This document shows, in pieces, positions 49,001 to 57,070 of a stretch of 64,000 nucleotides of DNA. Each line of letters begins with the position of its first letter. Within the stretch, counting starts at the first letter, position 1. The notes below the pieces were generated by a model, which saw nothing but the letters and a program-made list of their open reading frames with translations, was not told where the DNA came from and ran no database searches. Origin of the DNA: Coriobacteriaceae bacterium (GTDB lineage Bacteria > Actinomycetota > Coriobacteriia > Coriobacteriales > Coriobacteriaceae); assembly GCA_025993015.1 (NCBI GenBank), contig DAJPFV010000001.1, positions 1,674,001 through 1,738,000 on the forward strand, read 5' to 3'. The position numbers and the translations under genes are program-made.

Positions 49001-50110
49001 TCAGCCGAGGGTCCCCTCCGCCCGGCGCCCGATCTCCCAGACCCAGCAGGCGAGCTCGCGCGCGACGGCGGCGTTTGCCTTGCACGAGCTCTTGCCCGCC
49101 GCCGCCAGCGCCTCGCGGCGGCGGCAGAGCCTGGCGGTGCAGTCGTCGGCGCGCGCCCGGATCGCCGCGGGGACGTCCGCGCCGGGCGCCGGGGCCTTCG
49201 GGCGGGGCGTGCACGTCAGGTAGTGCCACGCCGACTCCACCAGTGCCGTCCTGGCGAGCCGGTTGCCCGTCTTGGTTATCCCGCCGCGCCGCTCGGTCTC
49301 GCCGCTCGAGCGCTCCGACGGGACCAGCCCGCACCAGCTCGCGAAGGCCGGGGCCGTCCGGAACCTCGTGAAGGAACCCGCCTCGGCTGCGAGCCTGAAG
49401 GCCGTCAGGGTGTCGATTCCCTTGATGCAGGAGAGCGCCTCGACGGCCGGGCGCCACCGGTCGGTCCGGGCGAGGGCGAGCACCTTCTTCTCGAGCTGCC
49501 GGCGGTCCGACTCCGCGCACCTCGCGGCCGTGACGTAGTACTCGAGCACGTCGCGCTGGGGCCCCTCGAGCCTGATCCCGGATATCCACCTCCAGTGGGC
49601 GCGCGTCCAGGATCCCTTCCTCGTCCCGTCGGCGTTGCGCTCGTCCCAGACGTGGCCCAGCCTGATCAGGAACATGTTGAGGCGCTGCCTGGCGCGGCGG
49701 TACTCCACCGTGGCGTCGTCGAGGGCGCGGTCGAGGTCCCGGGCGGCCTCGACGGCCGTATCGGGCAGCGGGACCTCCACGATGTTGTGGGTGGCGAGCA
49801 TGCGGGCGATGAACTCGGCGTCGCGCCGGTCGTTCTTGCGGCGCGCGTCCGCCGCCGGCCTCTGCATCTTGGAGACGGCGGCCACGGCGCAGTCGAGGCC
49901 GAGCGCGCGCAGCTCGCGCGCCATGTGGAAGCCGGTGGGGCCGCTCTCGTAGCAGGCCCTGGGCTCCTCGAACCCGAGGGCCCACTCCGCGATCTCGGCG
50001 GCGTCCGTCCCGAAGTCACGGTGCACCACCTCGCCGGTGAAGGGGTTGAACGCCGCGGCGGCGACCGATCGCGCGTGGACGTCCAGGCCGATGGAGGTAA
50101 CATGGGGCAT
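49001..50110 (-). CDS. IS110-family transposase (IS1111 type), second copy
   Basis: 369 residues, intact. It shows GLDVHARS, YESGPTGF and KNDRRDAEF of the RuvC-like domain, GIDTLTAFRLAAEAG, and SSGETERRGGITKTGN with the catalytic serine. ATG at 50110 behind GGAGG. A clear homologue of the enzyme at 4872-5984 but well diverged, so a separate IS rather than a recent duplicate. Confidence 0.95.
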   Translation of the reverse strand: MPHVTSIGLDVHARSVAAAAFNPFTGEVVHRDFGTDAAEIAEWALGFEEPRACYESGPTGFHMARELRALGLDCAVAAVSKMQRPAADARRKNDRRDAEFIARMLATHNIVEVPLPDTAVEAARDLDRALDDATVEYRRARQRLNMFLIRLGHVWDERNADGTRKGSWTRAHWRWISGIRLEGPQRDVLEYYVTAARCAESDRRQLEKKVLALARTDRWRPAVEALSCIKGIDTLTAFRLAAEAGSFTRFRTAPAFASWCGLVPSERSSGETERRGGITKTGNRLARTALVESAWHYLTCTPRPKAPAPGADVPAAIRARADDCTARLCRRREALAAAGKSSCKANAAVARELACWVWEIGRRAEGTLG

Positions 50111-50249
50111 GGGAAGCCTCCTCCCCGCAGGTGCGGTAAGGGCTACCGCACGGGCCGATACTCAAAGCCCATTGTGGCATCCCGAGCCCGCGGAAAGAAG
50201 CTGCGCCGCGGGGGAGGCGACCCAAATGGCTTTCTCATATCGTCTTTTT

Positions 50250-50339
50250 ATGCTTCGAATGCTGCTTGAGTGCCTCGGAAAGTTCGATAAGCGCCGTGAA
50301 GAGCGAGACCAAAGCAACCAAGAGCTCTACGAGCTCTGA
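50250..50339 (+). CDS. Possible 29-residue charged peptide after the IS
   Basis: ATG CTT CGA.. to TGA gives MLRMLLECLGKFDKRREERD then QSNQELYEL. A real terminator follows 2 bp later (50342). No ribosome site is seen; before the IS insertion the upstream DNA would have been the T-tract of the RNA terminator. It may be a remnant or chance frame. Confidence 0.3.
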   Translation: MLRMLLECLGKFDKRREERDQSNQELYEL

Positions 50340-50341
50340 TG

Positions 50342-50387
50342 GGCCCGGGATGACCTCTGATTCAAGTCACCGGGCCTAAATCTTTTT
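50342..50387 (+). terminator. Terminator
   Basis: GGCCCGG with TGAC inner arm pairs with GTCA and CCGGGCC, then TAAATCTTTTTC. The 50388-50551 stretch before the exonuclease gene shows no further feature. Confidence 0.8.
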
Positions 50388-50551
50388 CAGGCATTTGAAT
50401 AGAGCGGGCGATTCTCTTGGGGCCGTCTGCATGGCGTATGCCTGGCGCGCGTGGCATTGCGTCCCGCTTTTGTGTCCGCACGGGCGCTTATCCTTACGGC
50501 AATCTAGCCGTCTATGTACCGAGTGGCAGTTGACGGAGAAAGGCCCTGACC

Positions 50552-51286
50552 GTGCCAGACAAAAAGACGTCGGGTATCTTGGCTATCGATACGACGAATT
50601 TTGCGCGCCAGATTGTGCTCGACTTTGAGTTTGCGCCGGTGCCAAAGCAGCGCCAGCGCCGTGGACTGCGCAACGAGATTATCGAGGTCGGCGCCGTCAA
50701 GCTCGATAGCCGCGGCAACGTGATGGGCGAGTTCTCGCAGTTTGTGCAGACGGAATATGCCGAAGGCGTTGCGTATCCCGTCCGCGAGCTCACGGGAATA
50801 TTGGCCGTGGATACCGCGATGGCCGATCCGCTCTACATGGTGATCAAAAGGCTCAGCGAGTGGATTGGTCGCTACTCCGCTCAAGTGGTCTGTTGGAGCG
50901 GGGCGGACCGCCGACAGCTTTTGACCGAGTGCGGGGCGAAACGCATCGACCTTGCTGGCTTTCCCGTGGACTGGGCCGACCTGCAGGCGTTTTACACCTC
51001 GATTATGGACGTGGGCAGCCATGGATGTGTCTCGTTGGACGACGCGGCAACGTGGTTTGGCGTCGATTTTGATGAGTCGACCGGTCACGCTCACAGCGCC
51101 CTCGCCGACGCACGCGTGACCGCCAGGTTGCTCAAGCAGGTGATAGATGGGAGCTATCACGTGAGCCCGCGCGCCCAGGTGATCCGCCAGCGATGGGGGA
51201 TGGGCGAGCGAACCCAGACGCGTCTCTCCAGTAAGTGCCCCGAGCTGAGCGATCTGCTGCTGAAGCTGAAGGCGGAGGGGAGGTAG
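50552..51286 (+). CDS. DEDDh-type 3-prime-5-prime exonuclease domain protein
   Basis: 244 residues, DnaQ/ERI1-like. Exo I is VLDFEFAPVP with D-x-E, followed by EIIEVGAV; the Exo III part is HSALADARVTARLL with His and Asp five apart. Start is GTG at 50552 behind GAGAAAGG. Not in an operon with replication genes; substrate (DNA or RNA) unknown. Confidence 0.88.
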   Translation: MPDKKTSGILAIDTTNFARQIVLDFEFAPVPKQRQRRGLRNEIIEVGAVKLDSRGNVMGEFSQFVQTEYAEGVAYPVRELTGILAVDTAMADPLYMVIKRLSEWIGRYSAQVVCWSGADRRQLLTECGAKRIDLAGFPVDWADLQAFYTSIMDVGSHGCVSLDDAATWFGVDFDESTGHAHSALADARVTARLLKQVIDGSYHVSPRAQVIRQRWGMGERTQTRLSSKCPELSDLLLKLKAEGR

Positions 51287-51389
51287 GTTTTGAGAACGCC
51301 ATTCGGTTTAGTGGGACGTGCGAGTGCGGTTTCGCCCTACTGTTTGAACCAAAGCATCAGACGGTATGACGATTTGCCCTGCCTGCCGT

Positions 51390-51812
51390 CTATACCCCCG
51401 CAACCCTGCGCGCTGCGCTCAGCAGCTCGTACTCCCTCTGGCTCCACTGGTGTAGCTTCGTCGCGCGTACGGCATCTCGGCACAGGTCCAAAAACACCTC
51501 GGTCCCCACGCAGAAGCACTTGCGAACATAGGCACCGGATCCGTCCGCGACACACTCGCCGTCGGCAAACAACTTCCAGCTAGACGGCTCGCGCGAATCG
51601 TTTCCGGACAGCTTGATCTGCAGTACGTGCGGGCTGTCAGCGGCGCAGAGCTCTTCCTCGAGCTTCTGTACTGTAAAGCGCATCTGGTGGGAGAGACTGC
51701 TCTTGACCATGGCCGAGGCGTAGCCATTTGGCTTATCAAGAAGATGCATACGATTTGGTTTGACGACCAGGTTGTGGAAGTTGCGCTCGCTGCGCACGGA
51801 GAAATTGTCCAT
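51390..51812 (-). CDS. Hypothetical protein
   Basis: 140 residues, soluble, no membrane segment. Not recognised. Starts MDNFSVRSERNFHNLVVKPN; ATG at 51812 behind AAAGGAG. Contains a mixed beta-rich middle (HVLQIKLSGNDSREPSSW) and three Cys near residues 100-115. Single-gene unit. Confidence 0.7.
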   Translation of the reverse strand: MDNFSVRSERNFHNLVVKPNRMHLLDKPNGYASAMVKSSLSHQMRFTVQKLEEELCAADSPHVLQIKLSGNDSREPSSWKLFADGECVADGSGAYVRKCFCVGTEVFLDLCRDAVRATKLHQWSQREYELLSAARRVAGV

Positions 51813-52144
51813 ACGGGCTCCTTTCATCGGTGTTGGCAGGGCCACCGTGCCTCTTGGCCGGTTGGCGTCGGGATCGTGGAGCCAACTCTCTACCCCGACT
51901 CTGGATAAAACGCGCCCGCTCCTTGCAGGCAAGAGGAAGTCTATCAACGTGTACGGACAGAAATCAAGCGCCGCCTGCGAAATGACGCGTGAACGGCGTT
52001 GGTTTCCCAAGTGATTATTCGGCTTTCATCCGGAAAAGTGTCGAAATAGGCACCTTAAAACTTCGGAAAAGTGTAGCTGGATGACAAAGCAGCACGCAGA
52101 GGTCATTACTAGACGCGGGATCCTGTAGCCGCCTTCAGCCCTCT
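51813..52144. other. Gene-free spacer with short repeats
   Basis: 332 bp. CGGAAAAGTGT occurs twice in the same direction (52031 and 52064), another REP-like trace. No gene, RNA or clear promoter seen. Confidence 0.4.
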
Positions 52145-53143
52145 CTACTCGTCGTCTCCGTCGTTGGGGTCACCCTTGAGGGTGTTGATGTCCAGATGCT
52201 CGTTGTCGTTCTCTTGTTGCTGCGTTGCCGATTCGGATGCGGTGGGACCACGGAACAGCTGGAATCCCTCAAACGCAATGACGCCGAGCAGCGCCACAAC
52301 AATGACAATAAAGGCAATCTTGACTGCCTGCGGAAACTCCGAGAAACGCATGGACTTTTCCTCGGCGTAATAATCGGAGAAGCGCCCCTCTGCCGCGCTT
52401 TTGGTGTATGCCGGCGCGGACGCGGCCTCCGCTTGAACATCCGATTCGTAAACGGGTGCAGACGGAGCGGCGAACGGATCGTTAACGTAATCGCTCGACG
52501 TTGCGCCATAGTCCTCGGTTTCAATGCGGGCGGCATCGGAGTATTCATTGGAATAATCGGTATATGCTGCATCGCCGCCATATCCCATGGTACTCGTACC
52601 GCCAGCAAAAAGCGGGTTTACCGGGCCATCGAGTGCAGACATGCCGGTAGAGGTCTCGTCCAGATCGGCCGCTGCCCACGAGTCGTAGGCAACCTGATGG
52701 GCAGTGGGCTCATCGAGTCTTGTGATCGGAGACTTTCGTGCCGCAGGAACAGGTAGCTGCTGGGCGCTGTACATAACGGTGCTGTCGGTCGATTTGCCCT
52801 GCGCCGCCGCGGCAAGAAACGCCGCCGTCTCGGACGGGTCGCTTGCGGGGCGGGGAGCGGGCATGGTTGCCGGAGCAGGTGTGGGTATCGGTGCAGGCGC
52901 AGGTGCCGAAACAGGCACAGGCGCAGGTGCCTGCGCGGGTTTCGGCGCGAGCGAGGGATTCGGGCTTGACGGGCGAGTCCCGCCGCCCATGAGTTCCTCG
53001 GCGGTCCAGGGGCGGTCGCTCATCACGTCGTCGAGGCTCAGCGCAAAAAGGCCCTCTTCGCCCTCGTCAAACGCGTGTTTCGCATGCCTGGCGCCAGGAG
53101 CGGTGCCTCCGCGGCCGTTGCGTGATGCGTTGCTCGACCCCAT
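52145..53143 (-). CDS. Pro/Ala-rich single-pass membrane protein
   Basis: 332 residues. A polar N-terminus, then a Pro/Ala-rich linker (about residues 70-100, repeats such as APAPVPVSAPAPAP), a long low-complexity acidic region rich in Tyr, Ser and Asp, one membrane helix near residue 285 (VKIAFIVIVVALLGVIAF) and a short acidic tail. Most of the protein is on one side of the membrane. ATG at 53143 behind GAAAGGA. Function unknown; possibly envelope or cell-division linked. Confidence 0.75.
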   Translation of the reverse strand: MGSSNASRNGRGGTAPGARHAKHAFDEGEEGLFALSLDDVMSDRPWTAEELMGGGTRPSSPNPSLAPKPAQAPAPVPVSAPAPAPIPTPAPATMPAPRPASDPSETAAFLAAAAQGKSTDSTVMYSAQQLPVPAARKSPITRLDEPTAHQVAYDSWAAADLDETSTGMSALDGPVNPLFAGGTSTMGYGGDAAYTDYSNEYSDAARIETEDYGATSSDYVNDPFAAPSAPVYESDVQAEAASAPAYTKSAAEGRFSDYYAEEKSMRFSEFPQAVKIAFIVIVVALLGVIAFEGFQLFRGPTASESATQQQENDNEHLDINTLKGDPNDGDDE

Positions 53144-53265
53144 CTTGTTCCATCCTTTCGAAATACTCACATCCATCGATTATATGGAACTTGCCTTGCG
53201 GCCGACTCTCGGATTCGTGCATTCCAGAACTCGCGCCCAAAAGGGGAGAGGTGCAGGCGCGCTGA

Positions 53266-53919
53266 CTATTTGTCGCCGGCGGCAGCCTTTGCCTCGTTGA
53301 GGTAGCTATAGAAGCTGTACTTAGAGATGCCAAAGAACTCGCAGGCGCGTTCGCTCGACTTGGAGATGAGGAAGGCGCCGCGACGGTCGAGGTAGCCAAT
53401 GGCGCGGATGCGCTCGTCTTTGGTCATGAGCGCCGCGGGCTTGCCCACAAACTGTTCGCACTCGCGCAGCAGGTCTTCGAGCAGATCGCCGATGTTTTTG
53501 GTAATGGGCTCGGGCTCGGTGTAGCCCGTGCTGCCGGTGCCGGTAAAGGCATCGAGCGAGCGCTCAAATGCCTTCATGAGCGTAATGTCAAAGTTAATAC
53601 CCAAAATGCCGACGGGCTTGCCCTCGTCGTTGCGGATAAAGATGGTCGAGGACTTGAGCAGCTTGCCATCAGCGGTTTTGGTGAGGTATGGCTCGCGGTC
53701 GTGCACGTCGGCGGTGTCCTCGTGCATGGACTCAAGCACAATATGGCTGGGGCCGTCTCCCAGTTTGCGCCCGCTGACGTGGCCGTTTTCGATCACTACG
53801 ATGGAGTGGTCCACGTCCTCGGTCTCCAGGTCGTGGACGACGACTTCGCAGTTGGGACCAAATTGGAGCGTCAAGCCGTGTGCAAGGCGCTTGTAAAACT
53901 CAATCTGTGCGGGGGTCAT
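53266..53919 (-). CDS. YheO-type PAS/HTH transcriptional regulator 2
   Basis: 217 residues, same build as 36139-36795: YheO domain with GPNCEVVVHDLETEDVDHSIV, NGHVSGRKLGDG and GILGINFDI, then helix-turn-helix FFGISKYSFYSYLNEAK. ATG at 53919. Divergent from ygeX, with two AACAAANNNTTTGTT palindromes between, so the obvious candidate regulator of the second half-cluster. Confidence 0.88.
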   Translation of the reverse strand: MTPAQIEFYKRLAHGLTLQFGPNCEVVVHDLETEDVDHSIVVIENGHVSGRKLGDGPSHIVLESMHEDTADVHDREPYLTKTADGKLLKSSTIFIRNDEGKPVGILGINFDITLMKAFERSLDAFTGTGSTGYTEPEPITKNIGDLLEDLLRECEQFVGKPAALMTKDERIRAIGYLDRRGAFLISKSSERACEFFGISKYSFYSYLNEAKAAAGDK

Positions 53920-54038
53920 GGGTGCCTTCCTAAAAATTAGTTTGGGCTCACTTTGCCATAAACCCCACTTGTTCGCAAATAACGAAAGCGTCGCTGCGTT
54001 ATGTAACCGTTCGTCGGCGAAAAGGTACCGATTACGGC

Positions 54039-54104
54039 AACAAACAATTTGTTAGGTTTACCAATCAAAAAGTGTGATAGAACATTGCTAACAAACTTTT
54101 TGTT
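54039..54104. promoter_or_regulatory. Two identical-type operators before ygeX
   Basis: AACAAACAATTTGTT at 54039-54053 and AACAAACTTTTTGTT at 54090-54104, both perfect 6-3-6 palindromes, centres 51 bp apart. They sit between the divergent regulator 2 and ygeX. Confidence 0.7.
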
Positions 54105-54196
54105 TGGCATCCACATAAAAGTTCAGTCGCATGAATGGGAATGGGCTGAAACGCGTATGCGGGGGCCGGCAAGAGAGAACTTAAGGAGTTCACCGT

Positions 54197-55411
54197 ATGG
54201 CCGATAAGATCCAGTGGGCGGGCAACACGATGCCCAAGAGCGATGACAAGCACTTGGGAATCATGAGCCTCGACCACGTGAAGAAGGCCCGCGCCTTCCA
54301 CCAGTCGTTCCCCCAGTACACCGTCACTCCGCTTGCCCGCCTGGACGGCCAGGCCGCGCGCCTGGGCCTGTCCAACCTGTGCGTTAAGGACGAGAGCTAT
54401 CGCTTCGGCCTCAACGCCTTTAAGGTTCTGGGCGGTTCGTTTGCCATGGCCAATTACATTGCCGGCGAGACCGGCAAGGACGTTGCCGAGTGCACCTTCG
54501 ATTACCTGACCTCCGATCAGCTTGCCAAGGACTTTGGCCAGGCTACCTTCTTTACCGCCACCGACGGCAACCATGGCCGCGGCGTGGCATGGGCTGCCAA
54601 CAAGCTGGGCCAGAAGGCCGTCGTGCACATGCCCAAGGGTTCCACCAAGCCCCGCTTCGATAACATCGCCGCCGAGGGCGCCACGGTGACCATCGAAGAG
54701 GTCAACTACGACGAGTGCGTGCGCATGGCCGCCGCCGAGGCCGATGCCTGCGAGCGCGGCGTCATCGTTCAGGACACCGCCTGGGAGGGCTACGAGAAGA
54801 TTCCGTCTTGGATCATGGAGGGCTACGGCACCATGGCTTCCGAGGCTGCCGAGCAGCTGCGCGAGATGGCCATCAACCGCCCGACGCACGTCTTTGTCCA
54901 GGCTGGCGTGGGCTCGCTGGCCGGCGCCGTGGTGGGCTACTTCACCAACCTGTATCCCGATAACCCGCCCACCTTCGTTGTGGTCGAGTGCGCGCCTGCC
55001 GCCTGCCTGTACAAGGGCGCTGCCGCCGGCGACGGCGATCCGCGCATCGTGGACGGCGACATGCCCTCCATCATGGCGGGCCTGTGCTGCGGCGAGCCCA
55101 ACATCCTGGGCTGGGATATCCTGCGCAACCACACCACTGCCTTCGTGTCCTGCCCCGACTGGGTCACCGCTCGTGGCATGCGCACCCTGGGCGCTCCCGA
55201 AAAGGGTGACCCGCGCGTTATCTCCGGCGAGTCCGGCGCGGTGACCACCGGCCTGGTCGAGACCCTCATGCTCGATCCCGAGTACGCCGAGCTCAAGGAG
55301 CTCATCGGCCTGGACAAGACGAGCTCCGTGCTCTGTTTCTCCACCGAGGGCGACACGGATCCGGATCAGTACCGTCGCATCGTCTGGGAAGGCGAATATC
55401 CCACTTGCTAA
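54197..55411 (+). CDS. ygeX: Diaminopropionate ammonia-lyase
   Basis: PLP enzyme that turns 2,3-diaminopropionate into pyruvate and ammonia. 404 residues; Lys76 in GLNAFKVLGGS holds PLP, and TATDGNHGRGVAWAA is the conserved partner loop. ATG behind AAGGAG. First gene of the second half-cluster, whose products would feed pyruvate to fermentation. Confidence 0.95.
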   Translation: MADKIQWAGNTMPKSDDKHLGIMSLDHVKKARAFHQSFPQYTVTPLARLDGQAARLGLSNLCVKDESYRFGLNAFKVLGGSFAMANYIAGETGKDVAECTFDYLTSDQLAKDFGQATFFTATDGNHGRGVAWAANKLGQKAVVHMPKGSTKPRFDNIAAEGATVTIEEVNYDECVRMAAAEADACERGVIVQDTAWEGYEKIPSWIMEGYGTMASEAAEQLREMAINRPTHVFVQAGVGSLAGAVVGYFTNLYPDNPPTFVVVECAPAACLYKGAAAGDGDPRIVDGDMPSIMAGLCCGEPNILGWDILRNHTTAFVSCPDWVTARGMRTLGAPEKGDPRVISGESGAVTTGLVETLMLDPEYAELKELIGLDKTSSVLCFSTEGDTDPDQYRRIVWEGEYPTC

Positions 55412-55416
55412 TACTG

Positions 55417-55443
55417 GGCGGAGTAAATAGGTATCGCTCCGCC
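55417..55443 (+). other. Hairpin between ygeX and ygeY
   Basis: GGCGGAG / CTCCGCC with a 13-nt loop and no T-tract; probably an mRNA-processing or stability structure inside the operon. Confidence 0.5.
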
Positions 55444-55483
55444 ACCCCACAGGTAGATTCCTTCGTTTGAAAGGTTATGAACA

Positions 55484-56869
55484 ATGGCTAAAGAACTCGA
55501 TTTCGACGCTATCAAGGCTGCTGCTGAGTCCCATCGTGCTGATATGACGCGTTTTCTTCGCGCTATGATCTCCCACCCCTCTGAGTCTTGCGAGGAGGGT
55601 GAGGTTGTCGCCTGCATCAAGGCCGAGATGGAGAGCCTTGGCTATGACGAGGTCAAGGTCGACGGCCTGGGCAACGTTATGGGCTTTATGGGCGAGGGCG
55701 ACAAGATCATCGCCATCGACTCCCACATCGACACCGTCGGCATCGGCAACATCGAGAACTGGGATGCCGATCCCTATGAGGGCTACGAGACCGACGAGAT
55801 CATCTACGGCCGCGGCGGCTCCGACCAGGAGGGTGGCATGGCTTCTGCTACCTACGCTGCCAAGATGATGAAGGACATGGGCCTCATCCCCGAGGGCTAC
55901 AAGATCATGGTCGTCGGCACTGTCCAGGAAGAGGACTGCGACGGCATGTGCTGGCAGTACATCTACAACAAGGACGGCATTAAGCCCGAGTTCGTCATTT
56001 CCACCGAGCCCACCGACGGCGGCATCTATCGCGGCCACCGCGGCCGCATGGAGATCCGCGTCGACGTTCACGGCACCTCCTGCCACGGCTCCGCTCCCGA
56101 CCGCGGCGACAACGCCATTTACAAGATGGCCGACATCATCGCCGACGTCCGCGCCCTCAACAACAACGGCTGCGACGAGTCGACCGACATCAAGGGCCTC
56201 GTCAAGATGCTCGACCCCAAGTACAACCCCGAGCACTTCGAGGACGCCCGCTTCCTGGGCCGCGGCACCTGCACCGTCAGTCAGATCTTCTACACCAGCC
56301 CCAGCCGCTGCGCTGTCGCTGACTCCTGTGCTATCTCCATCGACCGTCGCATGACCGCCGGTGAGACCTGGGAGTCCTGCCTGGACGAGATCCGCAACCT
56401 GCCGGCCGCCAAGAAGTACGGCGACGACGTGAAGGTCTCCATGTACATGTACGACCGTCCGTCCTGGACCGGCGAGGTCTACGAGACCGAGGCTTACTTC
56501 CCCACGTGGATCAACAAGGAGACCGCTCCGCACGTCAAGGCCCTCGTCGACGCCCACAAGGCCATGTTCGGTGACGGGCGCATCGGCTGCGAGCCCAGCA
56601 TGGACAAGCGCACCGGTCGTCCGCTGTGCGACAAGTGGACCTTCTCCACGAACTGCGTTTCCATCCAGGGCCGCTATGGCATCCCCTGCGTCGGCTTTGG
56701 CCCGGGTGCCGAGTCTCAGGCTCACGCTCCCAACGAGGTCACCTACAAGGACGACCTGGTCACCGCTGCCGCCATGTATGTGGCTGCCCTGAACCTCTAC
56801 GATCCGAGCCAGGCCGATGGCGATGCCACCGTGTTCCGCGCCGGTCTGACCAACAACAAGATCGACTAG
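55484..56869 (+). CDS. ygeY: YgeY-type M20 metallohydrolase
   Basis: Selenium-metabolism hydrolase of the M20 peptidase family; metal-site motifs SHIDTVG, GRGGSDQEGGMA and VQEEDCDG. 461 residues. ATG behind GAAAGG. In the urate-linked gene set it probably hydrolyses a ureido or amide intermediate between YgeW/HydA products and diaminopropionate; the exact reaction is inference. Confidence 0.93.
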   Translation: MAKELDFDAIKAAAESHRADMTRFLRAMISHPSESCEEGEVVACIKAEMESLGYDEVKVDGLGNVMGFMGEGDKIIAIDSHIDTVGIGNIENWDADPYEGYETDEIIYGRGGSDQEGGMASATYAAKMMKDMGLIPEGYKIMVVGTVQEEDCDGMCWQYIYNKDGIKPEFVISTEPTDGGIYRGHRGRMEIRVDVHGTSCHGSAPDRGDNAIYKMADIIADVRALNNNGCDESTDIKGLVKMLDPKYNPEHFEDARFLGRGTCTVSQIFYTSPSRCAVADSCAISIDRRMTAGETWESCLDEIRNLPAAKKYGDDVKVSMYMYDRPSWTGEVYETEAYFPTWINKETAPHVKALVDAHKAMFGDGRIGCEPSMDKRTGRPLCDKWTFSTNCVSIQGRYGIPCVGFGPGAESQAHAPNEVTYKDDLVTAAAMYVAALNLYDPSQADGDATVFRAGLTNNKID

Positions 56870-57070
56870 TCCCATTCCTCGATCTTGTTGAGCCGGGGGC
56901 CGCTCGTGTCCCCGGCATCCCCTGTTGACTTGGGGCCCGCGGTCGTGATCTCCCATGCTTCCTCAACGGTAGCGGGTCCTCGTCATAGTGCTCGGCATGT
57001 TCTAGTCACATGCGCATGCCGGAGCACATCTACTCATTGCGATCGTTTCACCTTTAGAAAGGACATTTAC
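56870..57070 (+). other. Hairpin-rich spacer between ygeY and ygeW
   Basis: 201 bp with GCCGGGG / CCCCGGC (56892-56916) and a longer stem GTGCTCGGCATG / CATGCCGGAGCAC with one bulge (56988-57027). No gene. Confidence 0.4.

Larger units (their letters stand above)
48662..50245 (-). mobile_element. IS110-family element, IS1111 type, copy 2
   Basis: Perfect 15-bp subterminal inverted repeat ATATGAGAAAGCCAT (48664-48678 and 50226-50240). Compared with copy 1 the outer ATATGAG and inner CAT are the same and the middle five bases differ, but match within each element. Left flank is a terminator hairpin plus TTT; right flank continues TTTTTATG. Confidence 0.87.
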
